In this document: in pieces, positions 10,466-22,073 of the stretch | Layout of the letters: every line of letters starts with the position of its first letter | Numbering within the stretch: position 1 is the stretch's first letter | DNA from: Akebia trifoliata | Lineage: Eukaryota > Streptophyta > Magnoliopsida > Ranunculales > Lardizabalaceae | Direction: 5' to 3' | Assembly (NCBI GenBank): GCA_017979445.1 | Contig: CM030717.1 | Coordinates: 24,167,288 to 24,231,287 of the forward strand | Length of the DNA: 64,000 bases | The notes under the pieces: generated by a model | Databases searched by the model: none | What the model saw: only the letters and a program-made list of their open reading frames with translations | Told to the model about the DNA's origin: nothing | Position numbers and translations under genes: made by a program

Positions 10466-11620
10466 TTCACAGAAAATCCGAATTTATCTAATGTTGGCAC
10501 AATTAATGTTCCTGAGAGTGAGCTCATCTCAACCATTGTCATTCTATCATCAATGTAACATCTATTGGAATCTCGATTTATTTTGGATCACCCAAAAGTG
10601 ATCATTGATTGGACCTTAAAAATTATAAAAATTATGCCTATTGCAATGTTTGTTTGATCAATTATTATATGCCATGCTCATTAATTGATTTGCCATGATC
10701 TTGACAGATATATTTGTGATGTGTTTGCTTTCATCTTAATTTCGATGTGATGGGTTTTGTATTATTTTCTTGATCAATATTCATTTGATATCCATATGTG
10801 ATGACATAATCTGGCCCATGGGCCCATGTGTTTGAAAAAGGCCCCGGGCACACCCCACCCTGTTTTGCACACACCACATGCACGTTTATTGTTTTACTCA
10901 CGTACACGTCCTATATATCCAACGTGGCACTAGTGCGTGGACCGGTCTCTTCGGAGATGCGACGTCATTCATGAAAACCACAACTCCAGTCACGTATCTT
11001 AGGGTATATCAAACTGGGGCATCAATATCGTCTGATCAGGTGATTCTGAGAGGTATATTGATGCACCCAGACTGGAGCGACCTGAGCCTTTGACCTATTG
11101 TGAGCCACACAGTCACATGTCCCGATTGCCAACGTAGTATTAGTACGTGGTCGATCCCCTCGTGGGATGCCAAACCATTTATGAAAGCTACAACTCTTGA
11201 CTCGTACCTATAGGTATGTAAAAAATAATCTAAGTATATCAATTGCACTTCTTCTTGGTCAAAACCGGTGCCTAAGCAAGATCTTGTCCCGCTGTACCCT
11301 ACTGTACGAGGGGGATAGACTACGTCTATTCTAGACGAGAGGTATTTAAGTGAGCCCTTGCTCAGCATTGTGCGCCACCTCTCAACTGGAGATCAAACTG
11401 ACTGTTTTTGGCTTCAGAGAAGTGAATTGAGGTTTTAAATTATCACCTATACGGTATATCAAACCAAATCACCACGTATCAAGAGGTATATAGGTGTATT
11501 TGGGCAAGGGTGGCCAGATAAATTGCATTGCACGTAGTGAACCTAGAGTCTAGAAGCCTTCCTATAGGTCACGATCCGAACTGACTATGGGTGTTCCCGG
11601 GTTGCTTTATTCAATCCAAC
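10466..11620 (+). other. Conserved leader module of element C
   Basis: Shared with D (35740-36900, inverted), F (40140-41120) and G (58440-58995, inverted). It contains two diverged copies of a ~95-bp block (10918-11015 and 11128-11222), both beginning CCAACGT and including ATTCATGAAAACCACAACTC or ATTTATGAAAGCTACAACTC. Each holds a short hairpin: TCTC-TTCG-GAGA (10946-10957) and ATCCC-CTCGT-GGGAT (11154-11168). A third landmark is GGGGGATAGACTACGTCTAT near 11308. ORFs at 10878-11093 and 11036-11368 overlap on opposite strands and show no domain. It looks like non-coding leader RNA. Confidence 0.75.
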
Positions 11621-12046
11621 CAACATGTAAGTGGGCGGACCGATCCAGAATAATCAAAGAAAACCCGCAATATCAGTCCGACCCAATCAGTGAAATGTAC
11701 CGATCAATTTGAACCAATTAAACCAGTTGGCCCAATTGACAAATGGATCAAACTGATCAATACCAAATCAGTTGGACTAATTGGTTTCACTTTTAAAGAT
11801 CCAGACCACTTTGCATAGAAAGATTCGATCTTTGGATCAAATAATTGGTCTGATCAAAGGTTCAATCCCAATCAGGGGTAGACCCGCGTCTAACCTTTCT
11901 CACTTTCTTGGTCACTATAGACTTATAGTGCATTTGGATTCGATATTTTCCACTGGACTTGAGCTATTCTATATCGAAACTTTAATCATGTGGTCAAGAG
12001 TCAAACCTTTAGAGTCAATGGTTAACCTTGGTTTACTTCCAATCAG
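11621..12046 (+). other. Leader segment before gag in element C
   Basis: Repeats of GACCCAAT/AACCAATT-like motifs (11640-11780). A weak ORF at 11781-12050 ends where the gag frame starts; no domain recognised. Confidence 0.5.
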
Positions 12047-13596
12047 GTGATAATTGGTCCTAAACGTTCTAAACCTCCATCTGTACCACTTTGGGTCCGT
12101 GAAAATAGTCGTCTTTCCAGAGTACCATTGCCAAGTAGTCAGTCTTTGCCACGAGAAGAAACGAGTACCATGGATGAAGCTGCACTCCGTCAGATTTTAG
12201 AATCTTTTCAAGCACAAATTATTGCTTCTGTCCAAACACAAATTGAATCCCTGAAAATTGAAAAGGGAAAAGATAAAGCTATAGAACCTCAGGATGTGTT
12301 TGACCTCGTTGAAAATCAAGAAGATGATCAGTTACACGTCGACCCTGTCCTAGCTCATCGAATAACTCAAGTTGAAACTGCTTTGAAGAACATCAAAGAC
12401 CCTGATGATCTTACTCTTGGATTAGGGGCAATGACCTTGTTTCCCACGGTCCGTCTACCAAAAGTTCACAATGCCAGATATGGAGAAGTTTGACGGTATT
12501 GGATGCCCTAGGACTCACTTAAAAGTTATGTCGGCATAATGCAATCTCAGGGTCTAAGTAAAGAACAGATGGCTCAACTTTTTCAAAGAACCCTGACAGG
12601 TCCTGCACTACGCTGGTTAATGTCATTGGACTCATCTCGGGTAAGAACATGGCATGAATTGATGAAAGAGTTTATTGATCGATATTCATTCAACACGGAT
12701 ATTGAACTTACAAGAAGAGACCTAGAAACTACTAAACAGAAACCCGGAGAAACTTTCATTGAGTTCATTGCTCGATGGAGAGCTAAAACCGCTCAATTGT
12801 GGGACCGACCTCAAGAGAAGGAACAAGTCAAGATAATCCTCAGGAATCTCACTCCAAATTATGCCAAGTACTTGATGCCTCAATACTTGCCTACTTTTCA
12901 ATCCCTCCTTGAGGCTGGAAATCAAGTTGAAGATCTTACTCTTCGGGACTTTTTGGTAACTCGTCTGAGTCAAAACCCAAACATTTCAAACCTAATGTCA
13001 ATTCCTTACAAGTAGCCAACACCTCCTTCGCACTATCTCCTCAAGCTACTCAGCCTTCACAAGCTAAGCCTAGGAGACAGTTTGCCAATCTTGGAATATC
13101 CCTTAGTGTTGCTTATCAAAAATTGATGAAAAAGGGATTGCTGGCACCTTTACAACCTAATCCTCTTCCCCCAAACATGGATAATGGGCAATTCTGTGAA
13201 TTCCATCAGATGCCTGGTTATGTTCTTGACAGGTGTATTACTCTCCGACATGCTATCCAAGACCTTATTGAGCAAGGAAAAGTCACCATACCCACTCCTA
13301 CTACTCCCAATGTTAAGACTAACCCTTTGCCTACCTTTCAAAATCAACCCCCTCCTACTCTAAACCTAATATCAATATCCAAACCCGAATCAGTTGACCT
13401 AGTTTCCTTCATTCACCCAATCGGTCTTAACAGTGCATTCGCTCCATGCCAGAATGAGCTCAACTACCCTAAGACAGTGACAAAACTGAAGAACAGAGAA
13501 ATTATTAAAGCAACGGGTTGTCCAGCATATGATAGGCTTGAATCAGAATATGAAGATAATAAAAGCAGACAAGTTCAAGTCATCCATCGAAGATAA
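12047..13596 (+). pseudogene. gag of element C (frameshifted)
   Basis: Encodes the capsid precursor of a Ty3/gypsy element. The first open part (12047-12493) has a coiled region rich in Gln, Glu and Lys and ends near FPTVRLPKV, the usual entry to the gag core. The core follows: MEKFDGIGCPRTHLK in a shifted frame near 12475-12528, then 12539-13015 with LSKEQMAQLFQRTLTGPALRW, FIDRYSFNTDIEL and KPGETFIEFIARWR, the retrotransposon gag domain. The frame changes again near 12985. 13123-13596 has KLMKKGLLAPL and FCEFHQMPGYVLDRC, a knuckle-like motif of Tat/Ogre gag. No aspartic protease DTG motif is seen. At least three frame changes make it non-functional. Confidence 0.85.
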
Positions 13597-14460
13597 CTGA
13601 AGTGGCATAGACTCTAAAATTGTGTCCCTCCATTCAGAATGATGTCATCTTTTAAGTCTTTTTAGTTTCTTTTAGCTTTAGTTGCGTCAGTCTTTGAATT
13701 CAGTTCTTCATTTTTTTGGGTTTTAGTAAGGTTTGTCAGTCTATGTTCTTTTCAATTCCAATAAATAAAGAAGCTTCTGATTATCATGCTTGTAATAATG
13801 ATTTGAACATAAAATCTAACATGAAAAATGACTTAAAGCTCACTAATCAAATTTGATAAATATTGGAATTAAAGAGTACACTCAAGAAGTGCAAATTGGT
13901 AATACGTTATCCTCAGGAGAACATGAGAGAATAGTAAATTTACTTGAGAAATTCAACAATGTTCATGCATGGTCTCATAAGGATATATGGATGAATTACA
14001 CAAAAACATAAATCAAGTCAAAAGTGATTTCAAAGTCAAAGATTATCGGTCAAAAATGATATAGTTGAAAGCATCGATAAAGACGCTAAGACTTACAAGT
14101 GGATCTACCATGTTTCTCACTCAAAAGAAGAGAGTTTCATTCATAAGAGAATAAAAGATTTTCTCGAAGTTTTAGAAGAGTTGAATAGTCAGAAAACTCG
14201 ATCATACTCGATTTCACAAAAGAAGGCTGAAGAATATTCATTCTCAAAAGAAGACTTTACTCGACAGAACAATCCAGATATCAAATTCTTGAAACTTTGA
14301 CCAAGTCGAGCAGCATTCATCAAAGGAGGCCTCCTTTGGTCGAATCATTTTCCTGTCTTACCAAGAAAAATACAACCTTCTTTAGCCCCTAGGAGCCTTT
14401 AAAAAAAACCAATAGCCTATTCTTTCTAAACCACGCCGACCAACCTTGGGAGGGAATCTT
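13597..14460 (+). pseudogene. Residue of pol in element C: pre-RT fragment only
   Basis: 13597-13859 shows nothing recognised. At about 13880-13995 a reading resembles the segment just before RT in Tat/Ogre pol: EVQIGNTLSSGEHERIVNLL then FNNVHAW. The expected catalytic RT, RNase H and integrase do not follow; 14000-14300 is frameless sequence with many Lys and Ser codons. From about 14300 it matches the 3' region of relatives (GGAGGCCTCCTTTGGTCGAA). The pol deletion in C differs from that in A, D, F and G because no integrase piece remains. Confidence 0.65.
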
Positions 14461-14908
14461 AGTATGAACTACGTTTTGACCTGATCCCAAAAGAAAAAAA
14501 AGAAATATTTGGGGTACGTAGGCAACCTGAAAAGTTACTTCAGGCCCGGTCATTAAAAGAAAAATGTATCCTCTTAAGGAAAGTGTCATCCAAAAGAAAA
14601 ATCCACTATTGAAATGTTCAAACGAAAAGAATGCCAAACTAAGGGCATTAGAAAAAAATCAAAAGAATTTATAAAAAAGAATGCCAAACTAGGGGCATTT
14701 AGAAAAAAATCAAAATAATTGACAAAAAAGAGAGAATATCAAACTAGGGGCATTTTGGGAAGTTAAGCCTTATATCTTTTCTTTCTAAACCATATCCTAA
14801 GCCCACCTATTAAGTCCTCCTGAATGCTAATTGACTCGGTTAAGGTGCAGGGAACCAAGAAATTGTCGAGTTGGTCATTCAAGATCATCAAGAAAAAAGA
14901 AAATCCCG
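14461..14908 (+). other. 3' region of element C with extended inverted repeat
   Basis: CTACGT (14469-14474) pairs with ACGTAG (14516-14521); directly inside, ATCCCAAA (14484-14491) pairs with TTTGGGGT (14508-14515), leaving a 9-base bulge on the left. Next comes GAAAAGTTACTTCAGGCC, also conserved in relatives. A 60-70 bp phrase with GAATGCCAAACTAGGGGCAT repeats three times (14625-14760). No coding content. Confidence 0.7.
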
Positions 14909-15077
14909 CTAAGTCGAAAACCCGAAAAGGCGACTTAGGCAAAATTTAGGGCATAACCATAAAAAAGAAAGCCTGCTAGGTTGAAAACCTGAAAAGGCGA
15001 CCTAGGCAAAAATCAAGGCATCATCAGAAAAAGAAAAAAAAAGCCCGCTAGATTGAAAACCTGAAGAGGCGATCTAG
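14909..15077 (+). repeat. Array of three 30-bp stem-loop units (element C)
   Basis: Arms: CTAAGTCG/CGACTTAG (14909-14938), CTAGGTTG/CGACCTAG (14976-15005), CTAGATTG/CGATCTAG (15048-15077). All eight positions pair in each unit (one G-U in units 2 and 3) although the arms differ. Loops contain CCT-GAAA-AGG in unit 2 (14988-14997) and CCT-GAAG-AGG in unit 3. Unit spacing is 67 and 72 bases. Confidence 0.88.
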
Positions 15078-15752
15078 GCAAAAATTAGGGCATCATCAAA
15101 TGGAAGGAAAAATCTCATCAAGAAGAAAAATTCAGAAGGAAGCTTGTGCAGAAACTGCAGAACCATTCAAGCCACGATATTTGTCTTTCAGCCAAGAGCT
15201 CACATCCGACGAAGACAATATTGAAGTCAAAAAAAATCAGAAGTCATCTTGAACATTGTAGGATCTTTAAGAGTATGTTTACTTATTCAAGTGTTTGCTA
15301 CTGGAAGATGTAGAATCATCAACCACTTTGAAGAGAAAGATCTTCTATTATAATATTTATCAAGATTTTTTAAGTCCAGCTCAAGCATTTCTCAAAAATA
15401 ATAATCAATTCTTTATTGCACATACGATAATCTTAAGAGTCTTAAATTTAAGAGAATGTCAGTTCTTCTATCTGTCATACATCAGAGTCCATATTTTTCA
15501 AGTGTAATCCATTCCATCAGTCTCGTCAAGTCCTAGTTAAAGTCAACCTTGAAACTAGGGGCATTTTTGAAAGTCATTTAATTCCAAAGTTTTTGTTCTT
15601 AATCACATGATAAAAAAAAAATCTTACAAAAGCTTAAAAGTCCGACGAAGTCCAATGATAATTATGAATCCAGATGCATGATAAGCCAATAAAGGCCTGA
15701 TCTTTCAAACTTTAAGCTCGATTTTGAATCACAGAATGAATTAATAGGATTG
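15078..15752 (+). other. Non-coding 3' segment of element C
   Basis: AT-rich. A 70-codon ORF (15295-15507) has no recognised domain and no counterpart elsewhere in the window. Phrases such as AACTAGGGGCATTTTTGAAA (15553) recur in the 3' regions of the relatives. Confidence 0.5.
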
Positions 15753-16420
15753 TTTAAATTCCTATAAATCTAAGCCCGAGAAATGTGGCTTAGTAAGTTC
15801 GAGTCCAAGAAATGAGACTCCAACTTTTTGAATCATAGAATGAATAGGCTTTTTGAAGTGCCTACAAACCAAAGTTCGAGTCCGAGAAATGAGACTCCAA
15901 CTTTTTGAATCATAGAATGAGTGGACTTTTTGAAGTGCCTATAAACCTAAGTTCGAGTCCGAGAAACGAGACTACAACTTTTTGAATCATATAATGAATA
16001 GGCTTTTTGAAGTGCCCATAAACCTAAGTTCGAGTCCGAGAAACGAGACTCCAACTTCTTGAATCATAGAATGAATAGGCTTTTTGAAGTGCCTACAAAC
16101 TTAAGTTCGAGTCCGAAAAACGAGAGTCAAACTTTTTGAATCATAGAAGGAGTAGGTTTTTTGAAGTGCCTACAAACCTAGGTTCGAGTCCGAGAAGGTA
16201 GACTCCAACTTTTTGAATCATAGAATGAATAGGTTTTTTGATGTGCCTACAAACCTTAGCTCGAGTCTGAGAAACGAGACTCCATGTTTAATAGGATTGT
16301 TTAAGTTCCTATAAATCTTAGCCAGAGTCCGAGAAACGAGACTCCAGCCTTGTTTGAATCATATTGAATTAACAGGGTTGTTTAAGTTCTTTAGCCCGAG
16401 AAGCTTGGCTACAATAGGCT
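15753..16420 (+). repeat. 77-bp tandem repeat array in the 3' region of element C
   Basis: The phrase GAATCATA falls at 15830, 15907, 15984, 16061, 16138 and 16215, exactly 77 bases apart; degenerate units flank these. Each unit contains TTCGAGTCCGAGAAACGAGA, an inverted repeat GAGTC...GACTC with a 10-base loop, mostly kept between units. D, G and H carry different satellites at this position. Confidence 0.9.
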
Positions 16421-16827
16421 CAAGTCTGATAAACAGACTCATACTTTTTCGAACTCTAAAAAAGAATTTCAAATAGGATTTAACGAAGTTCCTACATTGT
16501 TATGACTCCAATTTCTTTATTGTTCAATCTTCCCATGATTGTTTTCAAGGACCTGACACATTTTTACTCAGTAAGCATCACACTTTTGCACACACGTGCA
16601 CTTTTGCATTAGTCAGGGAGAATTTTCTAAAATTCGAGGATCTGACATCGTCAGTGAGAGTTCAAGCTCAACCTTTTAGTTCGGGGAGAGTTTTACGCTC
16701 AAGGATCTGAACACCCCGACGAATTACTAAATCAGGCTACAAAATAAACTGTCACTAGTTTTGGCATTCGGATATCGCACTATCTATCGAAATAGATTTG
16801 CTATCTAGTTTGCTTCAACCCTTTGCC

Positions 16828-16840
16828 AAAGAGGGACATC
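16828..16840 (+). other. Polypurine tract of element C
   Basis: AAAGAGGGACATC immediately before the 3' LTR; relatives have AAAGAGGGGCATC. It primes plus-strand DNA synthesis. Confidence 0.8.
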
Positions 16841-18582
16841 TGTAGACACCCCATTTTTGCATCCGCCTGATTAATCAACTCGTCAACCCGATCGCAATGA
16901 TTCCCAATGATGGATGTGTATTCCATTGCTTTATTTTGTTACCCGATATATTTCAGAAATCTGGATGAGGTATCTTGAATTGACAAAACCTTAGAAACCA
17001 CGCTACGCTAGGAAAATACGACCCCAGAAACATAGAAATCATCATCTTGCAGATCAAAAAGAAGTTTCACGATAAAAATCACTAAAAATTGACCAAATTC
17101 TCAAAAACCCCTAACCTCAAAACAACCCTAGAGCCTACGTTACGCTTAGGAAAACTCTCTCGAACACATAAAATAACAAATCGGAACCAAATAAATCATT
17201 TCGCCAATTTTAATAGAATTCGACAAAATTACAAAAATGCCCCTGATAAAGTTCATGACCATTTCACACAAAAAATTTCATAAATGACACAAACTAATAT
17301 TTCCATTGAATTCCTTATGAAAAATCGATTCTAAAACATCCTAGAACATTAAAAACCGACCTTAAAACGTGAAAAGTCCTCTCCGGGGGCAAAACGGTAA
17401 TTTCACAATTTTCATAATTAAAAAATTCGAAATTAATAAATAAAACATTAAATAATTGAAGTGAAACATTAATGAAATTAATTTAAAATTTTGAACAGAA
17501 GAAATCGATCAATCGGATTTTCAAGTAAAATTGTTGAGGGTTCGTGAGATATTTCTTTAAGGACCCCTCCATTTGGGGGTCCAAAGAATTAAAGATATTT
17601 TAGAGGGGGGTTCTCCCAAAATTAAAGTCAATCAAGCAAGACTAAGGTCAAGGTATTAAAGTTAATCAAGTGAGACTAAAGTCAAAATTAAAGTCAATTA
17701 AGCAAAACTGAAGTCAAGATATTAAAAGTCAATCATTAAGACTAAAGTCAAAACATTAAAAGTCAATCAAATAAGACCAAAAGTCATAATAGAGTTCTAA
17801 TTAAATAATAACTCAATCTAATAGAGTTCTAACTTACAAATAATTCTACCTAAAATAATTCTAATTAAAACACAATTCTACCTAAAACAAGTCTAACTAA
17901 AACACAACTCTAACTAAAAGAATTATAATCAAACACTAATTCTATCTAAATCAACCCTTAAAAAAATCTATAAATAGAGGTCCTCACACCCTATTTTCGT
18001 ATCAAATCATAAACCCTAAGAGAAGTAGGTCTAGAAGCCCCCATAGCCTCCCATAAACCCTAGTTTTGGAGCCCCAACTCCTTACCTAACATCCCTCCTT
18101 CAATTTTAGCCTAGAAAACACCTAAAAGCCCTCCAAAAACACCCCCAAATCCGCAACAAACTTGGAGAGTTTAGATCCAAAAACAAGGAGATACCTTGAT
18201 CTCGGAGATCCGAAATTAAATCCGGAGACAGAACGAAGCAAGGGAGTACGGTACAAGGAGCTATTTTTGTCAGATTTGAGGGAGTAAAATCCTTGCTATC
18301 GAAAAGGTATAAAATTTTTTATTTTTATTTTTATTTTTATCTAGGTTTTTAGCAATGTGATTTATTTGGAAAATTAGTAGAGACCGGCTTTGGCCGGGCG
18401 GGGTTGGTGCCTAACACCTTCCAACCCCGTAACGTGATCCTCGGACTCTTTTTCTCTTTCGTAGATTAGTTTATCCGTTTTAGAGTCAGTTTGGTTCCTA
18501 GACCATAATAACTAGGTGGCGACTCCCAAACCTCAAGGGTCAAAAGTGGATTCGCGCACCCCACGGATCGAGGGCGCTTTCA
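16841..18582 (+). repeat. 3' LTR of element C
   Basis: 1742 bp, near-identical to 7722-9458. Clean palindrome GGACCCC-TCCATTTG-GGGGTCC-like at 17561-17582; hairpin CGGGGTTGG/CCAACCCCG at 18394-18424; TATA box near 17969. The ORF 17089-17283 is also open in the other LTR (7970-8164) but lacks any domain. Confidence 0.95.
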
Positions 18583-18587
18583 CCTGA
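18583..18587. repeat. Target-site duplication of element C, right copy (CCTGA)
   Basis: Identical to 7717-7721. Confidence 0.95.
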
Positions 18588-19288
18588 TCCGTCACTTAGA
18601 CCAATGATGATAAGCTTGCAGTTGTATGACCCACTAGATGCGTGTAAAATGAGTAGCCTAGAGTAGAGATGAATATAATATTCATCTCTACTTCAGTCAT
18701 AGGTGGTTTTACCTTAGATGCTAATTCTTACCACCTTTGGGCATATTCTTTCACACTTTCTTTTAGCTTCCGAGTCATCTTTGTCATGTCATTCTTATCC
18801 AACCCCATATCTGTGTTGAATTTATATTCTTCTGAGAAAATTGTAGCTAGAGCTTTTCAGTTTTTAATCCAAGAATGATCCAACTGAGAGAACCATGAGA
18901 GGGTCGTCCCCGTTAGACTTATTTGAAAAAGTTGGACCAACAACCTGTCGTCGTCACCAAACTGGCACATAGATCTACAGTAGAGTTTCAAGTGGGACAG
19001 AGGGCATCCAATGCCATTATACTTTTAGAAGTTAGGACACTTGAACCTTGTCGGTAATGGTGCATTTGAGTATAAGTAGAGATCTCTGAACCTCATTTCA
19101 TTTGTAGAGTCATTTCCCTTTATCCTTCGGATCTCATCTTCGATTGCCTCAAGCTTGTTAGCCAATTTCTCCTCTGTGGTGCTTCTTACCTCGGTTGCTC
19201 TAAATTCACCTCCTTCCTCTTGAACGACATCTTGTCGTTGTGGGTTGCAATGAATGTCAATTGGTGGTTCTTGATTGGTCAGAGCCAT
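18583..19288 (-). pseudogene. gag of element B, upstream part
   Basis: Starts with ATG at 19286-19288: MALTNQEPPIDIH, then TTEEKLANKLEAIEDEIRR, a short coiled coil, then FKCPNF at the entry to the gag core. Downstream in broken frames the core continues with matches such as KPPMTEVEMN and LVGHTTASL, as in Ogre/Tat gag, up to the CCTGA where C is inserted. The rest is at 7275-7721. Stops near 19024 and 18595 show it was already decaying. The gag is clearly different from that of C, so B is a separate family. Confidence 0.82.
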
Positions 19289-19718
19289 GGGTGGTAGGAT
19301 ATTCTGTCTTATTGGCTATTGTTGTTGAGGTTGTTCCGATATGGCTTGATTCGAACCTGAGGTTTGATGTTGAACAGCCCGAATGATATTCGGATTTGTC
19401 ATTAATAGATACAAAATCTTGTCATGTTTTTCTAATGCCTTCACCATTATATCTAGCTTCGAGGTGATATCTGTTATTACTTCTATTACTGATTATTAAG
19501 GTTGCTCTTAAGTGCTCATAACTGGTTGCGAACGTAGAAAATATGGAGGATTGTTAAGTGGCAATTACTTCTTTTTGGGTCGTTTGGCCACTTATGGACA
19601 AGAAGTTAAGCGTTAATATATCATTTACATAATGAAGATGCTTGATGATTTATTAGGTCAAATTGGATTAATTGGTAAAATTGCATTAAGAAAGCCTTGA
19701 ATTTGGTTGGGGTTGGAT
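19289..19718 (-). other. Region between leader repeats and gag of element B
   Basis: Low-complexity Gln/Val-type coding flavour near 19310-19400, then AT-rich sequence. No clear gene; it may be an extended gag N-terminus in decayed form. Confidence 0.4.
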
Positions 19719-20230
19719 TTTTTGTCAGCACAAAACTAGGGTTCGTCGGCACGAAACTAGATATTGATCAGTACGGAGCTGGGGTTTGTTAGTAAAGAAC
19801 TAAAGGTTTATCGGTGTGGAGCCAGAGGTTTGTCAGCACGGAGCTGAAGGTTTATCGACACTGAGCCGGAGGTTAGTCAGCACGAAACTGGGGGTTCGTC
19901 GGTACGGAGTTGAAAAATTGTCAGCACAGAGCTGAGGTTTATTAGCATGGAGTTGAGGTTTGTCAGCACGGAGCTGGGTAATAGTTAGCACAGAGCTAAA
20001 AGTTTATCGGCGCGAAGCTAGAGGTTTGTCAGCATGAAGTTGGGATTTATTAGCAATGAGTTAGAGGTTCGCCAGCACGAAGCTGGAGGTTTATAGACAT
20101 GGAGCCAATGGTTCATCAGCACGGGGATAGAGGGTTATCAGCATGAAGCAAGAGGTTTGTCGACACAGAGCCGAAGTTTTGTAAGTACGGAACTGGAGGT
20201 TTGTCAACTCGGAGCTGGATATCAATATGG
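19719..20230 (-). repeat. ~25-bp tandem repeats in the leader of element B
   Basis: About 20 degenerate units built on GGTTTGTCAGCACGGAGCTG (plus strand). Many hold an inverted repeat TCAGC-ACGGA-GCTGA; other units have TCG...CGA ends instead. Confidence 0.8.
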
Positions 20231-20560
20231 AGTTGGAAGAACAATTTGCAAAGACAGATTACTGCAAACAGATTGAGTTGGAAAAATCTTTTTTGTTAGC
20301 CCCCAATTCAGTTCTCTAAAATCAACATCGGCCAGTCAGATCTCTAAGAAGAAAGTGGCGCACAATGCCTAAGCAAGAGCACTCTTAAGTCACCTCATTT
20401 CCTTGAATAGACGTAGTCTATTCCCCTCGTATCAACAGGACAAGATCGTTCTTAGGAACCGATTTTGATTAAGAATTGCAATTGGTGCTTTAAAATTCTA
20501 TTTTTTTTTTCAAATCTAATTTGTTAGGAAATGATTGGATTCATTTGGATTGATCAACTA
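20231..20560 (-). other. Leader module remnant of element B
   Basis: Contains AGTGGCGCACAATGCCTAAG, AATAGACGTAGTCTATTCCC and CTTAGGAACCGATTTTGATT. These correspond to part of the leader module of C, D, F and G, so the module is shared across two LTR families. Confidence 0.65.
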
Positions 20561-21031
20561 ATCATTGATTTTGATGGATCACATATGGATCATAGTTCGG
20601 ATTGAAATTAAAGGATGGGTCCAATTTAGATGAAATGTGGATCGTGAACTCGACTTGGGTTGAATAGGAATCATGGACCTAGTTTAGGTCAAATTAGATT
20701 GTTGACCCGATTTCGATTTGATACGAGTCGTGAACCCAATTCGAAATGGATATGGGTCGTAGACCCAATTCAGATTGGATACGGGTTATGGACCCAGTTT
20801 GGATTAGATATGGATCTTAGACCCAATTAGAAATGGATACAGGTCATGGACCCGGTTCGGATTAGATATGGTTCGTGGACCCAATTTGAAATAGATATGG
20901 GTCGTGGACCCATTTGGAAGTGGATATGGGTCATAGACCCATTTGAGGTGAATATGGTTCGTGGACCCATTTGAAGTGAATGTGGGTCGTGGGTATGAGG
21001 CGTGGATGATAATGGGTTTGATTGTAGTCAA
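20561..21031 (-). repeat. ~45-bp tandem repeats with GGGTC...GACCC palindromes, element B leader
   Basis: About eight units of the type GATATGGGTCGTGGACCCAA between 20640 and 21000. Most carry GGGTC-(3 bases)-GACCC or close variants. The minus-strand 75-codon ORF (20804-21031) is a by-product of the repeat. Confidence 0.8.
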
Positions 21032-22073
21032 AGTTGATAGTGTGCCATGTTAGGTTGGGATCAATTTCGATAGGTAAAGAATAGGCGAGCTCCGTCTGGA
21101 TCAAACACAAAGTGGTGAGGGGTAAGCCCTAAGCTTAACGAAAGAAATAGTTTATTTAATTATTTTTAAGCCTTAAAATTCAAAAGAAAAATAAAGTCAA
21201 AGAGAAAAGTTGTCAGAACTGATATAAGAGACGAAATGAGTAAAAAAGTTTTTTTAGGGTCTGGTTTTAATGTGGGGACCAGAGGGCTTTTGTACTGGTC
21301 CGCGCTTTTAAAACGGACCAAAACCTTAATTTTCCCCGATTTTTTTTTTGTTTTTCTTTTTTTTTGGATTTTGAGGCACATAGCCTCTATTTTTTGGCTT
21401 GAGCCACAAATTTTATTTTTATTTTTATGATGCAACACATAAAAAAATATTTCCCCCTTTACCTAGGGGGACATGTAAAGAAACAAAGGAAAAAAAAAAA
21501 CAAGCCTAAAATCTTAATGATATATTAACGCTAAAAAAAAATAAGCCTAAAATACAACTTGCCTTCGTAGGCTAAAAAAAAATTACATATGGGATGGATA
21601 TACCTTTAATTTTGAAAATCTTAATGTCCTATGTCTATTAATTACAGTTCGATGCATGCGAGTTTATAGGTGATTTTTCGACTACCCATTCTTCAAACCT
21701 CGATGCATATTGAAGTACACACGTCTTAAATTGATAATTGAGTTGGATGTGTTCATCCCCATACCAGAAATAAGCGATCTCGAGTCGTGAAACTACTAGG
21801 CATCCAGGTTTTAAACTTTTATGTGTAGAGGAGGTTTGTGCAATTAGCAATGCAAGCGTAAGTGTACAAGTGCATTTAAAAAAATAAGTATCAACCCCCC
21901 TTACAAGCATTCAACCCACAAAAGATAAAGAAAATATTACAATCACTCCCAAAGAATAAGAACAAAGAACCCAAAACAAACACAAACAATAAAAAAAGGT
22001 AGTGAACACATATTGCATTTTTTTATGAAACTTTGTAAAAATGGCCAAATTGTCATGGGTTGAACCCGCAATC
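21032..22073 (-). other. Proximal leader of element B
   Basis: AT-rich non-coding sequence between the repeats and the primer binding site. Two minus-strand ORFs (21166-21438, 21638-21910) have no recognised domain. Homopolymer T runs at 21340-21365. Confidence 0.5.

Larger units (their letters stand above)
7722..18582 (+). mobile_element. Element C: complete-ended LTR retrotransposon with broken gag and deleted pol
   Basis: 10.86 kb between perfect 5-bp duplications CCTGA. LTRs at 7722-9458 and 16841-18582 start TGTAGACACC and end CTTTCA. They differ at about six sites in the first 200 bases by eye, so the insertion is fairly young. Order inside: primer binding site, 4 copies of a 190-bp leader repeat, conserved leader module, gag, short pre-RT piece, hairpins, three-unit stem-loop array, 77-bp array, polypurine tract. 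RT, RNase H and integrase cores are not found, so it needs outside enzymes. Confidence 0.95.

Noticed and set aside
7722..18582. Endogenous pararetrovirus or envelope-carrying retrovirus
   Set aside because: No movement protein, coat/zinc motif of caulimoviruses or envelope-like ORF; LTRs, duplication and gag fit Ty3/gypsy.
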